Shown here: one piece after another, positions 26,772 to 36,381 of the stretch
Numbering within the stretch: the first letter of the stretch is position 1
Layout of the letters: each line of letters begins with the position of its first letter
Source of the DNA: Shewanella frigidimarina
GTDB taxonomy: Bacteria; Pseudomonadota; Gammaproteobacteria; Enterobacterales; Shewanellaceae
DNA length: 64,000 nt
Assembly (NCBI RefSeq): GCF_003797125.1
Contig: NZ_RKKE01000009.1
Location: 33,976 to 97,975 of the forward strand
Direction: 5' to 3'
Translations under genes and position numbers: made by a program
Notes under the pieces: generated by a model
Told to the model about the DNA's origin: nothing
The model's input: the letters and a program-made list of their open reading frames with translations, nothing else
Databases searched by the model: none

Positions 26772-27935
26772 ATGCTTAATTTTGATTATCGTAACCCTAC
26801 TCATGTTGTTTTCGGTAAAGACCGTATTGCAGAGCTAGACCAACTTGTCCCAGAAAATGCAAGAGTATTAATCACTTACGGTGGCGGCAGCGTACAACGT
26901 TTCGGCACACTAGATAAAGTTAAAGCAGCATTAGGTAACCGCACAGTATTTGAATTTGGCGGTATTGAAGCTAACCCTAAGTACGACACACTCGTTAAAG
27001 CAGTTGAAGTTGCTCGTAAAGAAAATATCGACTTCTTACTCGCTGTTGGCGGCGGGTCAGTGATGGACGGCACCAAGTTTATCGCCCTTGCAACTCAGTT
27101 TGATGGCGACACGGCAAGCTTATTACATCACGGCTTTACACCTGTTCCAGTTGCTAATGACAAGGTTATTCCACTTGGCGTTATTGCGACCCTGCCGGCT
27201 ACGGGTTCAGAAATGAACGCCTTTGCAGTCGTAAGCTATCAAGGTGGTAAGTTCCCAGTAAACCACCCATGTGCTTATCCAACATTTGCCATGCTTGACC
27301 CTGAATTGACCTTCAGCTTACCAAAAATCCAAGTCGCAAACGGTGTTGTCGATGCGTTTGTACATGTACTTGAGCAATATGCGACTTACCCAGTTGATGC
27401 CCGCGTACAAGACCGCATGGCAGAAGGTATTATGCGTACCCTCATTGAAATTGGCCCAATCACTGTTGAAGAGCCAACAAACTATGATGCCCGTGCCAAC
27501 TTAATGTGGAGTGCTACATCTGCCTTAAATGGCGTGATAGGCACAGGCGTGCCGTTAGATTGGTCTACTCACATGATTGGACATGAGCTAACCGCGCTAT
27601 TCCATATCGACCACGCACAAACGTTAGCCGTTGTATTGCCATCACTATGGCGTGTGTTGAAAGAGCAAAAACACGCTAAATTAGTGCAATACGCAGCACG
27701 TGTTTGGGATATCACTGAAGGTGATGAAGCTAGCCGTGTAGATCAAGCCATTGATAAAACAGAGGCTTTCTTCAAGCAAGTGGGTTTACCGGTACGTTTA
27801 CGCGATCACGGTGTAACGCAAGAACAACTTGGCCTAGTAGTAGATGCTTTAGAAGCACATGGTATGACGGCATTATCTGAAAGCGGCAAAGTCGATTTAG
27901 CCACCAGCCGTAAGATTTTAGACATGGCGTGGTAA
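26772..27935 (+). CDS. yqhD: NADPH-dependent aldehyde reductase, iron-containing ADH family (YqhD-like)
   Basis: Detoxifies reactive short-chain aldehydes such as glyoxal and methylglyoxal derivatives with NADPH. 387 residues as in E. coli YqhD, with strong resemblance throughout: VLITYGGGSV, AVGGGSVMDGTKF, TLPATGSEMNA, NGVVDAFVHVLEQ and GHELTALFHIDHAQT. Metal ligands are D194, H198, H267 and H281; the nucleotide site is GGGS at 37-40 and 93-96. Divergent from yqhC and ended by a very strong terminator. Confidence 0.93.
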   Translation: MLNFDYRNPTHVVFGKDRIAELDQLVPENARVLITYGGGSVQRFGTLDKVKAALGNRTVFEFGGIEANPKYDTLVKAVEVARKENIDFLLAVGGGSVMDGTKFIALATQFDGDTASLLHHGFTPVPVANDKVIPLGVIATLPATGSEMNAFAVVSYQGGKFPVNHPCAYPTFAMLDPELTFSLPKIQVANGVVDAFVHVLEQYATYPVDARVQDRMAEGIMRTLIEIGPITVEEPTNYDARANLMWSATSALNGVIGTGVPLDWSTHMIGHELTALFHIDHAQTLAVVLPSLWRVLKEQKHAKLVQYAARVWDITEGDEASRVDQAIDKTEAFFKQVGLPVRLRDHGVTQEQLGLVVDALEAHGMTALSESGKVDLATSRKILDMAW

Positions 27936-28000
27936 TAGCTCTTATAACCCAAACGATGCACTTATTCATCGATTGGGCTTGAGTGACTATCTGATACTAA

Positions 28001-28042
28001 AAAAGGGCTTAACAATGGTTATCATTGTTAAGCCCTTTTTTG
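28001..28042. terminator. Strong bidirectional terminator
   Basis: A 17-bp perfect stem (28001-28017 with 28023-28039) around a 5-base loop, with T on both strands, separates yqhD from the convergent SMR gene. Confidence 0.95.
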
Positions 28043-28132
28043 TTACCCAAAAATGAGCGGCGCATTAGCCCCTATACAAAAAATGAATGCCGTATTAAAG
28101 AGAGAAACGAAACCACGCAGCTCGGTTAACGA

Positions 28133-28465
28133 TTAATGCGGCGTAACGTTTGAGAATAAATTCATCACAACGACACCGACTAAAATAAACGTCATACCCA
28201 CCAGAGCACCTAAATCGAGTTTTTGCCCATACATCAACCAAGCGATAGCTGTAATTAACACAATACCCAATCCAGCCCAAGTTGCATAAGCAATACCAAC
28301 AGGAATACCTTTTAGCGCTAAGGATAAAAAATAAAACGACAACACGTAGCCCACAATAACTACAATTGAAGGCGCTAATTTTGAAAATCCATCACTGGCT
28401 TTAAGCGCTGAAGTGGCTACAACCTCAGTTAAAATTGCCACACTTAAAAATATCCAACTTTTCAT
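28133..28465 (-). CDS. Small multidrug resistance (SMR) transporter, EmrE-type
   Basis: A 110-residue, four-helix proton antiporter exporting cationic or guanidinium-like compounds. The essential Glu lies in ILTEVVATSALK (residue 14), and the family signature GIAYATWAGLGIVL carries the conserved Trp. The Glu-Val-Val-Ala-Thr-Ser-Ala-Leu-Lys stretch is as in multidrug (Qac/EmrE) members, but the substrate cannot be settled from sequence. It follows rhtA on the same strand by 160 bases. Confidence 0.92.
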   Translation of the reverse strand: MKSWIFLSVAILTEVVATSALKASDGFSKLAPSIVVIVGYVLSFYFLSLALKGIPVGIAYATWAGLGIVLITAIAWLMYGQKLDLGALVGMTFILVGVVVMNLFSNVTPH

Positions 28466-28626
28466 TTTTACATTCTATAGAGACAAAATAGCTGCGGAGT
28501 ATAAAGACTAAACAGTGATAAGCAAAAAATAATATCAAACAGGACACCATTGATCACAGGCTAGTACAAAATACATCTTGGAAGATTAACACGCCCTATA
28601 AATCCGCGAGGAGATTTGCAGCAACG

Positions 28627-29496
28627 TTACACGCCCATTTCAATGGCTTTCTTAGGCGTAAAACTACTGCCGATAGAGGCAATAATCACTAAACCAATGG
28701 CAGACCACTGCAGCATGGTTAATTGCTCACTTAAAATAACAAAACCAGCCAATGCGGCGATGGCAGGTTCTAGACTCATTAGCACGCTAAAGGCCTGTGT
28801 TGGCATGTTTCTAAGGGCTATCATTTCCAACGAGTATGGTAATGCACTCGATAACACCCCAACCAATAAGCCAAGCGGCAAGACTTCCCAGCTAAGTAAC
28901 GCTAAACCTTGGCTAACGGCGCCTACAGGCACTAACACCACTGCAGCAACAGTCATCCCGAGAGCAACCGTAATACCGCCTGATGCCTGCTTACCAGTAC
29001 GGGTGCCAAATAAAATGTATCCAGCCCAACATGCTCCCGCCCCCAACGCCATTAATGCACCGACTAAATCGAGGCCTTGTGTACTAGACAAGCTTGGCAT
29101 AAGAAGCAAAATACCCGCTATCGCACAGGCAACCCAAAATAAATCGCTTTTACGCTTTGAGCCAAACAATGCCACCGCTAAAGGACCCGTGAACTCTAGC
29201 GCAACAGCAATCCCTAAGGGAATCCGTTCAATGGCTAAATAAAACAGGATATTCATCCCACCTAAACACAAACCATAAATAATAATACTCTGCCAATCTC
29301 GGCCTTGGGGTAAGGCTCTCCATGGACGAAACACCAACCAAAGTACGGCCGCGGCAAAACCTAAACGTAATGCTGTAGTGCCTTCCGGCCCAACCAAGGG
29401 AAAAAGTTGCTTTGCTAAAGAAGCACCTGATTGAATGGTCACCATTGCCAGCAAAACACTACCGACAGCGGTCAGAAGTACACGATTGATTTTCAT
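28627..29496 (-). CDS. rhtA: EamA-family amino acid exporter, RhtA-like
   Basis: A 289-residue, ten-helix DMT transporter with two EamA repeats. It matches E. coli RhtA (threonine/homoserine exporter) closely: QSGASLAKQLFPLVG, LGGMNILFYLAIERIPLGIAVALEFTGPLAVALF in pieces, LGAGACWAGYILFG, and LPYSLEMIALRNMPT. Function as exporter of threonine or homoserine is by homology. About 270 bases upstream (29497-29766) hold only a weak CCTCAG/CTGAGG pair. Confidence 0.88.
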   Translation of the reverse strand: MKINRVLLTAVGSVLLAMVTIQSGASLAKQLFPLVGPEGTTALRLGFAAAVLWLVFRPWRALPQGRDWQSIIIYGLCLGGMNILFYLAIERIPLGIAVALEFTGPLAVALFGSKRKSDLFWVACAIAGILLLMPSLSSTQGLDLVGALMALGAGACWAGYILFGTRTGKQASGGITVALGMTVAAVVLVPVGAVSQGLALLSWEVLPLGLLVGVLSSALPYSLEMIALRNMPTQAFSVLMSLEPAIAALAGFVILSEQLTMLQWSAIGLVIIASIGSSFTPKKAIEMGV

Positions 29497-29766
29497 CTAG
29501 AATATATCCAAAAAAAGAAAAACCTCAGAGTCGGCATTCTACCTGAGGCAAGTCAAACACGGCAGCACTTATTACCATCATGCGCAGAAGTCATACCATT
29601 GAGTAAATTGCGCCAGCCTCTAATTTACCTAGGCATTTTCATAATGGTTTTTGATAAGTTAATTGACCTAATTACCCACATTTAGTTGGAGTATTAGTAA
29701 CATGGCATATTAAGTAGGTTCACGCCGACTTAATAAATGCAGCCCACAGCAGCTTGTTTATTTGTT

Positions 29767-30210
29767 TCATTGTGGCTGCAAAAATTTAATAAACTCGATC
29801 TTACTCTTGGCAATTGATCCGTTATTCTCATAACCACAGATTTGATAGCCGCTCGCGATAAGCATCTGCAACATGGCCGGAAACTGGTTCATGGATTTAA
29901 CCTTAATAGAATTAAAACCATTCTCAACAGCCCATGACTCTTGAAGTAGGCGTAATTGAGAGGCCACTTTCATTTGGCGATGTTCAGGAATTACACCACC
30001 TAACCAACTGTAAAACTGACCATCAGGTAGCTTATAACCTACTTTAAAGCCGACAGGCTTGGCCTCATATCGAGCAACGAGAATTAAATAGTTTCTCCCA
30101 GCCAATCTGTTGCCAATGATGTCTGCACATATGACATTTTCAAACTCTGGTGTTAATGCTAAAACATCCAAAACATCTGATACCGTTCCTGAACCAAATT
30201 GGTATTTCAT
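29767..30210 (-). CDS. GNAT-family N-acetyltransferase
   Basis: A 147-residue acetyltransferase fold: central strands VARYEAKPVGFKVGYKL, FYSWLGGVIPEHRQMKVASQLRLLQESW as motif A (acetyl-CoA loop Q-M-K-V-A, a weak version of Q/RxxGxG/A), and the FNSIKVKSMNQFPAMLQMLIASGYQICGY motif B region. The pyrophosphate loop is not canonical. Target unknown; single gene. Confidence 0.75.
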   Translation of the reverse strand: MKYQFGSGTVSDVLDVLALTPEFENVICADIIGNRLAGRNYLILVARYEAKPVGFKVGYKLPDGQFYSWLGGVIPEHRQMKVASQLRLLQESWAVENGFNSIKVKSMNQFPAMLQMLIASGYQICGYENNGSIAKSKIEFIKFLQPQ

Positions 30211-30325
30211 AAGTCCACCATGTGTGCATTGTTTTTAACGTTTAGGTCAAACCACGTCATCCACTTAAGAACTAAACTTACCATGGATAATAAAGTTTAA
30301 AAGCGTCTTACAGTCAATCAACCGG

Positions 30326-30712
30326 TTAGCTAAAAATCCAATCATGCAATAATCTACCCGGCATAAAAGCAAAGGTACCCGCGACAATGAGGCCACCACA
30401 ATACAAAATAATCATGCTTCGTTTGTGTCCTCGCACATTGCCTTTTTTAATATAAAAATAGCCAGCAGGAACCGCGTAAAGCGTTAGAAGACTTAACAAA
30501 TGAATATAGCCAAAGTGATTCAAAAAACTTGCCCCAAGTTGAGCAGGCATAAACAATGACACAATGGCAGTAAACAACATCAGCACCATATAAATTTTGC
30601 CTAGTGCTTTGTGTTTAGCTGTACCTTTTCGAACAACAAGTAAATAACTGCCAATGAAAAATGCAGGCACGACGGTGGCTAAATGCAGATAAGATAAGTG
30701 ACTGTAATCCAT
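30326..30712 (-). CDS. DUF2306-type four-helix membrane protein
   Basis: A 128-residue integral membrane protein with four hydrophobic helices. Conserved-looking polar residues in or next to helices are His10 in YLHLATVV, RKGTAKHKALGKIYMVLM after helix 1, HFGYIHLLSL, and GNVRGHKRSMIILYCGG. This histidine/loop pattern is that of DUF2306, which has no firmly assigned role. It is 70 bases downstream of the ZIP gene on the same strand, so they may be co-transcribed. Confidence 0.75.
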   Translation of the reverse strand: MDYSHLSYLHLATVVPAFFIGSYLLVVRKGTAKHKALGKIYMVLMLFTAIVSLFMPAQLGASFLNHFGYIHLLSLLTLYAVPAGYFYIKKGNVRGHKRSMIILYCGGLIVAGTFAFMPGRLLHDWIFS

Positions 30713-30782
30713 TTATTTTTTATTCCCTGATAACGACATTGATACTTGCAGAATTATTTAGCACTACGAAGTGGCACTGTGA

Positions 30783-31499
30783 TCATGGCGAAGTTAACAT
30801 TAATCCCAACATACCAAGGCAAAATCCAAACACAGCCCCCATTGGCGGTGCCCAACGTTTTTCTAATTTTACCTGAGGAGCCAAATCTTGAAATATGGAG
30901 TAAAGAATACCGCCCGATGCGAAAAGCATCACTGCAGCAATAATTTCTGGGGACTCTGATAACCACAAATAACCACACATTGCAGCGATAGGGCCTAACA
31001 CTGCCATCAGACAAAACATGATAATAATTTTTTGGGGCTTATACGCAGAAGAGGCATTTAATTCTCGGTAGGCATTAAAACCTTCCGGCACATTTTGTAA
31101 CGCGATTAACGCCGCCAGTAAAAATGCATTGTTACTTCCGGTCGCGAAAGCCGCACCTAGCGCGATTGACTCAGGAATAAAATCTGACAGCATTGCAGCA
31201 AGTTGAGTGGCAGGGGTATCTATTTTATTAAGGTAAATATCAAGGGCCATGAAGCTAAGCCCACCGACCATAAACCAAATACATGCAGCTAATGGATTAA
31301 GATGTGCAATCCCTTCTGGCACCAACACCAAAGCAACAGCAGACAATAATGCCCCACCTCCAAATGCCATGACACTGTGTCTGAATTCCTGTTCAATCCA
31401 CTCATTACCCACTTTTTCAAAACGGGCAATGATGGCGCCTAAAGGCATAGCCAAACCAGCAAGCAATGTTGATGCTATAACGGTTAGCAGCAAAGACAT
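30783..31499 (-). CDS. ZIP-family divalent metal transporter
   Basis: A 238-residue ZIP protein with about eight helices. The metal path is formed by helix IV DFIPESIALGAAF and helix V ALQNVPEGFNAYREL, the family's PES/VPEG pattern. The His of canonical helix IV (HxxxxE) is replaced by Asp (DFIPES), and VVPEG-like segments recur in LVLVPEGIAHLNPL. Probably imports Zn or another divalent metal across the inner membrane. AAAGGAT precedes ATG 31499. Confidence 0.87.
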   Translation of the reverse strand: MSLLLTVIASTLLAGLAMPLGAIIARFEKVGNEWIEQEFRHSVMAFGGGALLSAVALVLVPEGIAHLNPLAACIWFMVGGLSFMALDIYLNKIDTPATQLAAMLSDFIPESIALGAAFATGSNNAFLLAALIALQNVPEGFNAYRELNASSAYKPQKIIIMFCLMAVLGPIAAMCGYLWLSESPEIIAAVMLFASGGILYSIFQDLAPQVKLEKRWAPPMGAVFGFCLGMLGLMLTSP

Positions 31500-31627
31500 G
31501 ATTTAATCCTTTAAAGGGTATAACGCTGTTGTAACCAGCCATAACAGGTCATCAGCATGAAATAATGAAACTATTTCTGGTGATGTCGAACCTAATGAAC
31601 ATCGTATTAACTTTGGTCATATGATTA

Positions 31628-32620
31628 TTACGGCTCAATAGCCTGATGAAATGCTTTTATAAAAACATCATAGTTTTCAAACTGGGGCATATGACCCAAT
31701 CCATCCAACTCAATCAGTACTGAACCTTTAATCAATTTCTGAGTATTAACACCCAAATTTTTATAATCACCTAAGGTTCTGGTCACGCCTTCTTTTAACC
31801 AACCTTTACCAGGGCCAGTTTTATCTCTAGTACCAATAATAAGTACGGTTTTATTGGTGATCTGCGAAAATCTATCCACTATATTCTCTGAGAAAATAGG
31901 ACCATAAGTTAACGCGTTATTCCAAGCAATAACTTGCCAGTCACCCCCAGCAAGCATCCCTTTCACAGGCACTAACAGTTGCTCGTATTCGCTGGACCAT
32001 TTGCCGTCATAGTAGTTTGCTTTTTGATAATCCCTTGCTTTATCGAGTGTTTTAGCAAGTTCATTTTTATAGAAGAAATTAACGTCTTTGAATTCAACAT
32101 ATTTGCTGTAATCTTCCAAACCAATGGGATTAATTAGAATCAATTTATTAACCGCATTCGAATAATTAGCCGCAAATGTGGTCGCTAACATCCCGCCCAT
32201 TGAATGACCAACCAGATCAAATTTTTTGATGTGTAAGCTATTCAATAACAACTTGGTATTGAGCGCTAGCTGCCCAAAGCTGTATTGGTAAAAATCGGGT
32301 TTTGAAGACTTACCAAAGCCAATTTGGTCCGGAATGATGACTCGGTAATTGTTTTTAAGTAAATCCTTAGCAACCCTTTCCCAATAATAGCCGGAGAAAT
32401 TTTTACCGTGCAACAACACGATGACTTTGTCTGCGTTTTTATCGCCAATATCCATATAACGCATTTTTAAATCTTTATTTTGCGAGTTAACATTAAATGT
32501 CTTAACGTCAAAGGGATAATCAAACCCATCTAACTCTTTATTATACTTAACCGGATTTGCAGCAAATGCCTGTGATACCACCGCGAATAGAGTTACTAGT
32601 ACCAAACAAAATTTCTTCAT
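31628..32620 (-). CDS. Exported alpha/beta hydrolase
   Basis: A 330-residue secreted hydrolase. The signal peptide is MKKFCLVLVTLFAVVSQAFA. The oxyanion region is LLHGKNFSGYYW, the nucleophile elbow GHSMGG, an acid in IIGTRDKTG, and the catalytic His in LDGLGHMPQFE. ATG 32620 has GAGAG upstream; the TTG five codons before is unneeded. Length and shape are like epoxide hydrolase/haloperoxidase-type hydrolases; the substrate is unknown. Confidence 0.88.
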   Translation of the reverse strand: MKKFCLVLVTLFAVVSQAFAANPVKYNKELDGFDYPFDVKTFNVNSQNKDLKMRYMDIGDKNADKVIVLLHGKNFSGYYWERVAKDLLKNNYRVIIPDQIGFGKSSKPDFYQYSFGQLALNTKLLLNSLHIKKFDLVGHSMGGMLATTFAANYSNAVNKLILINPIGLEDYSKYVEFKDVNFFYKNELAKTLDKARDYQKANYYDGKWSSEYEQLLVPVKGMLAGGDWQVIAWNNALTYGPIFSENIVDRFSQITNKTVLIIGTRDKTGPGKGWLKEGVTRTLGDYKNLGVNTQKLIKGSVLIELDGLGHMPQFENYDVFIKAFHQAIEP

Positions 32621-32713
32621 ATTACTCTCATTCAAATAAATTATACATCAACAACAAACTGCACCATGACAGCCATTTTGATTTAAAAAACATCTATTTT
32701 TTCAACAGGATAC

Positions 32714-33637
32714 CTACATTTCTTGTCGAACTTGGCCATAAGCTAACATCGCAAACAGTCCTGTCCCGCCAATGATGTTACCCATTAGCATGGGGCCAAT
32801 ATGATGTGACAACGCAGTGAAACAATTCATTTCCCCATTTAGCACTAGGCTAAATATCTCATTAGATCCGGCAATAACATGGGTAAATTCACCAGCAGCA
32901 ATAAGCCATGTAAACATAATTATGACCAACACTTCAGATCCTTTCGCCGAAGGCAGCATCCACACCAATGCGGCAATAAAAAAGCCCGCTGGAATGCCAC
33001 GCATTAATGTCTCTGAAGGCGTCAACTCTGCAACATGGCGAGATATCTGGAGGATAGCGGTGAGGATGTCTTCTGTCAGTATGTTACCGTGCACGACAAT
33101 TGCCGCCGTCAAAAACGTACCAACAAAATTTGCTACTAACACAATCCCCCATAAACGAGCGGTGCAAAAAAGACGGCGTTGTGTGGTGTTGGCGAGTAGC
33201 GGCAGCACCACGGTTATGGTGTTCTCGGTAAAAAGTTGCAGTCTTGCTAGAATGACCAATACAAAACCGAAAGTGTAACCAAGACTTTCGATAATAGATA
33301 AATAAGGGTGATCGGAACCTATGTTGCTACGGATAATACCTTCAGCTAAAACAGACGAGGAAATGCCGATACCAGCCGCGATTCCGGACCACCACAACGA
33401 CATCAAAGGCCGCTCTAGCTCTTCTTGACCTTCACGCAAAATAATAGAATAAACCGTAAGCGATGAAAGACTGCCATGTTCAACCACCGCGTCACGCTCA
33501 GAGCCTGTCAGTGATATCTCTGGTTTCGTCGACTCACTCTCGCGCACTTCACGCTTGCTAACCTTGTCGCCAGACTTTATATCACTGCTTATTGTCGACT
33601 TGGTATTTTCGGCTTGATCAGATCCTGGCTGTGTCAT
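32714..33637 (-). CDS. Formate/nitrite transporter-family protein, YfdC-like
   Basis: A 307-residue inner-membrane channel-type protein. After a hydrophilic N-terminus of about 60 residues rich in charged amino acids comes the FNT core with six helices: GQEELERPLMSLWWSGIAAG, LGYTFGFVLVILARLQLFTENTI, LWGIVLVANFVGT, and IGPMLMGNIIGGTGLFA. LFTENT is the FNT signature. The long N-terminus and the order of motifs match E. coli YfdC rather than FocA or NirC. The transported ion is unknown; formate is tempting with fdh 3 kb away, but there is no direct link. Confidence 0.85.
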   Translation of the reverse strand: MTQPGSDQAENTKSTISSDIKSGDKVSKREVRESESTKPEISLTGSERDAVVEHGSLSSLTVYSIILREGQEELERPLMSLWWSGIAAGIGISSSVLAEGIIRSNIGSDHPYLSIIESLGYTFGFVLVILARLQLFTENTITVVLPLLANTTQRRLFCTARLWGIVLVANFVGTFLTAAIVVHGNILTEDILTAILQISRHVAELTPSETLMRGIPAGFFIAALVWMLPSAKGSEVLVIIMFTWLIAAGEFTHVIAGSNEIFSLVLNGEMNCFTALSHHIGPMLMGNIIGGTGLFAMLAYGQVRQEM

Positions 33638-33745
33638 ATTGATATCCTTTTCTGGCTTAAATCTAGCTTGATGTTCTATTTAAGTGCATAAAGAATATAT
33701 GCTTTATATCACCAATTCAACAAACACTAATATCCCGAACAATGG

Positions 33746-34543
33746 TTATTTACTGCCCTTTCTAGGTAATGAATGATATGCGCTTTTTATTGTCTCATAC
33801 CCATATATACGCTCTAATTTTCGCACAATAAAATGACCTCTCGCCATATCTTGAAAGTGATCAATAAACAATGTATTGATTATGGCACCACCTGCGGCAC
33901 CGATAGCAGGTACTGCTTGGGCTGCTGCTTTTTGAGTAACTTGAACCCCAAACTTTTCAGCTATTTTAGTAATAAGTTTGACTAACATAGGCGCTGCTTC
34001 ATCGGTAATACCTTTTTTAACCATAAACTCAGCAGCTTCTGATACCGATTTTGCTAGGGCGGCTCTTACTGCAAAATATCCGGATTCACTACCATCATCT
34101 AAATCACTTTCGCCCCCCAGCGCGAACACCTCCAAACAAGCCATTTTTGTTTCCAGAGTGGTAATCAATTCACCTTCACTACGAGCAATATCAGCGATAG
34201 ATCGCAGCATGATTGATGTTGAAATAGGAAGCTCAACAGCTATCGCAGCTAATCCAAAGAAACCACCCACACCACCACTCGCAGCAACGCCTAATTTATG
34301 CCAAAGATTGGACGATTCTTCTCCGGGAATATCTTTCATGGTAAATATTGCCGCTTCAGATGCTTTAATTAACGACTTCTCTGTCACTTTAGCGATATTT
34401 TTATTCCAGTTATCGGGTAGTAACGCTAACCCTTTTTCAATAGGAGTACCGATTAAATTGGTTATTTTTACTGCCAGACCAGGATTTTCTAATAGCGATT
34501 TGGCAACTAAAAGCTCTTTTGTATGTGATTCTGAAATATTCAA
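33746..34543 (-). CDS. EcsC-family protein
   Basis: A 265-residue protein of the EcsC family (PF12787), defined from Bacillus EcsC. Characteristic pieces are the N-terminal helix, SSNLWHKLGVAASGGVGGFFGLAAIAVELPISTSIMLRSIADIARSEGE (read in parts), the conserved ALGG, and QAVPAIGAAGGAIINTLFIDHFQDMARGHFIVRKLE. Two hydrophobic Gly-rich stretches could associate with membrane. Function unknown. The toxin relic lies upstream on the same strand, 248 bases away. Confidence 0.82.
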   Translation of the reverse strand: MNISESHTKELLVAKSLLENPGLAVKITNLIGTPIEKGLALLPDNWNKNIAKVTEKSLIKASEAAIFTMKDIPGEESSNLWHKLGVAASGGVGGFFGLAAIAVELPISTSIMLRSIADIARSEGELITTLETKMACLEVFALGGESDLDDGSESGYFAVRAALAKSVSEAAEFMVKKGITDEAAPMLVKLITKIAEKFGVQVTQKAAAQAVPAIGAAGGAIINTLFIDHFQDMARGHFIVRKLERIYGYETIKSAYHSLPRKGSK

Positions 34544-34791
34544 ATAACCCCCTTAGTTGTTAAGTAAAATAATCCTGCAGTTATGTACTGCACTTTAAAA
34601 AGTATTTAGAACTAATTTGAAGTAAAAGGCCATTGGTTGCAAATCAACTTAAAGCACTTATTGAACAATATTCCCTCAACAAGATTCGATTCAAAACAGC
34701 GAACACGGCTTTATGACTTAAACGGATCTCAAGTTAACTCAGTAAAAATGACGTTGTGGGCTGCTGAATGATGGGGAAATGTAGTTGAGAG

Positions 34792-35601
34792 CTATTTATC
34801 TACTGGGGGTAGATAATCGCGACCATCTTTAGGCAAATTACTCACACCTTCAGTGGTGTCATTTAGTGCGCTGCCATAATTATCACGGCAGTAAACACAA
34901 GGGCTCATTTTATTCACAAAACGGCCTTTTTTAGTATATTTCCTCAAATAGGCATGTGAAATATCTACATTACCTCGATGTAATTCAATCACACCAATAG
35001 CATCGGCCACTTTTTGTCTCAAATCACTTACCGCGGCATCTTCAGCACACATGTTGTCGTTAGCACGACCCCAACCGATGGCTTCTTTGCTGGAATCGCA
35101 GTGTAGATATCTAGCCGCGACCCAAGGACCACCATGGTGACCGGTTGGTTTACCATCAGAGAAATTTGAGGGCCTATTTGCCAACTCGTATGCAATACGC
35201 TCAAGCTTATCTATTGGGGCTCTCTCACAGAGTGTGTCATGAAATGCTGGGCGTGCTGTGGTGACAAAATAATTATGATTATGGCTTATTTTTAAGTCGC
35301 GGCAATGGGCTGAACCTTCAACTTTATTTATGCTTTCTATTTTAGCGATAGCATCACTGCAAGCTAATATTTGGTCACCCACATTCAGCTCTACAGCCTT
35401 TATCCATTCCTTTGTAATAAGGTAAAAACGGTGTTCCTCGACAACAAGCATCGACGTTTCTAATTCACCTATAGAATATTCAATCTCGATCATATCTTTA
35501 GCAACACTTCCGAATAGTTGTTTAATTGGGTTAATTTCACGACTCACAAAATTAATTTTAAACAATTGCTTGCTAGAAACCGGCCTCTTATAAAAGCTCA
35601 A
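34792..35601 (-). pseudogene. 5'-truncated polymorphic toxin: half Hint domain plus deaminase domain
   Basis: The 269-codon frame opens at TTG 35601 directly behind an in-frame TAG. Residues about 35-112 look like the back half of a Hint (PT-HINT) domain: LVVEEHRFYLITKEWIKAVELNVGDQIL and the closing HNYFV. The front half with its catalytic Cys is absent, so autoprocessing is impossible. Residues 155-245 look like a zinc-dependent nucleic-acid deaminase: C185-A-E187 in NMCAEDAAVSDL and P234-C235-V-Y-C238 in SPCVYCRDNYG. No ribosome site is visible and only 130 bases separate it from rlpA, so the rest of a toxin is not there. A relic or a silent cassette. The domain reading is by motif. Confidence 0.65.
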
Positions 35602-35731
35602 CTAAAGAAAGCAAAACCAAACTGTATGCTAAACGTTAGTCTGTAAAATCCACAGATACAGCCACTTGGTTATCACGCTAAAATTCTGTTATGTGCCAGG
35701 TCAACAAGCCATATAACACCATAACAAAGTG

Positions 35732-36121
35732 CTAGCGGACGACTTCGATATTAACGTTAATTACCCCTGTAGATATATTACCAATACTGCTAAAGGCAGA
35801 CTTTGAAAGATCAATGATGCGCCCTTTAACAAAAGGACCACGATCATTAATTTTAACGATAACACTCTTACCATTGTTGGTATTGGTCACTTTTACATTA
35901 GAGCCAAATGGTAGCGTTTTATGAGCAGCAGTTTTTTGATTATGCTGATAGATATCACCGCTTGCAGTCTTGTTGTTTTGATGTCTATCACTATAGTACG
36001 AGGCTTGGCCAGACTCAGTGAAACCTATCCTATCTCCACTAGCACCAGATTGGATCGTAGAACAACCTGCCAACATAAAGGCAAAGAGTAAAAGTTGAAT
36101 ATTTCGAGAAATGGCTACCAT
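35732..36121 (-). CDS. Small RlpA-like lipoprotein
   Basis: A 129-residue lipoprotein with lipobox LAGC (Cys at about residue 19 from ATG 36121) and one double-psi beta-barrel of the RlpA type: GQASYYSDRHQNNKTASGD, HKTLPFGSNVKVTNTNNGKSVIVKINDRGPFVKGRIIDLSKSAF in sections, with the conserved Asp in NDRGPF. It lacks a SPOR domain and is far shorter than full RlpA, so denuded-glycan binding at the septum is doubtful. RlpA-type proteins are lytic transglycosylases; activity here is inferred. Single gene. Confidence 0.85.
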   Translation of the reverse strand: MVAISRNIQLLLFAFMLAGCSTIQSGASGDRIGFTESGQASYYSDRHQNNKTASGDIYQHNQKTAAHKTLPFGSNVKVTNTNNGKSVIVKINDRGPFVKGRIIDLSKSAFSSIGNISTGVINVNIEVVR

Positions 36122-36303
36122 TGTTTGTCTTTTAGTTTGGTCACATAACAAGCCTATAGAGCGACTCGTTTTCTAGTGATTTAATAATATCCTGCACACT
36201 AACTGAGTTTGAACAGTGATTCAAATTAAACCTCCATCATCTACTGCAATCAATTCGACTCATTACCTGCATCCTAAAACTTATTAATGTTCCTGCAGCA
36301 ATA

Positions 36304-36339
36304 AAAAAACACCTTGTTAGTTACCCAACAAGGTGTTTT
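36304..36339 (-). terminator. Terminator of the formate dehydrogenase operon
   Basis: AAAACACCTTGTT/AACAAGGTGTTTT, a 13-bp stem with a short loop and seven T on the minus strand, 43 bases past the fdhI stop. Confidence 0.93.
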
Positions 36340-36381
36340 ATCTCTGCCATCAACCTGGTGCATTAACACCAGAAAGCAGGG

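Noticed and set aside
28616..29242. 208-residue plus-strand frame
   Set aside because: It lies antisense within rhtA, has no ribosome site or family pattern, and is best explained as a shadow of the rhtA codon structure.
29431..29685. 84-residue plus-strand frame upstream of rhtA
   Set aside because: Overlaps the rhtA start on the other strand and shows no recognisable composition or ribosome site.
33746..34543. EcsC-family gene as the immunity partner of the truncated deaminase toxin
   Set aside because: EcsC proteins are widespread without toxins, and 248 empty bases separate the two genes; nothing ties them together.
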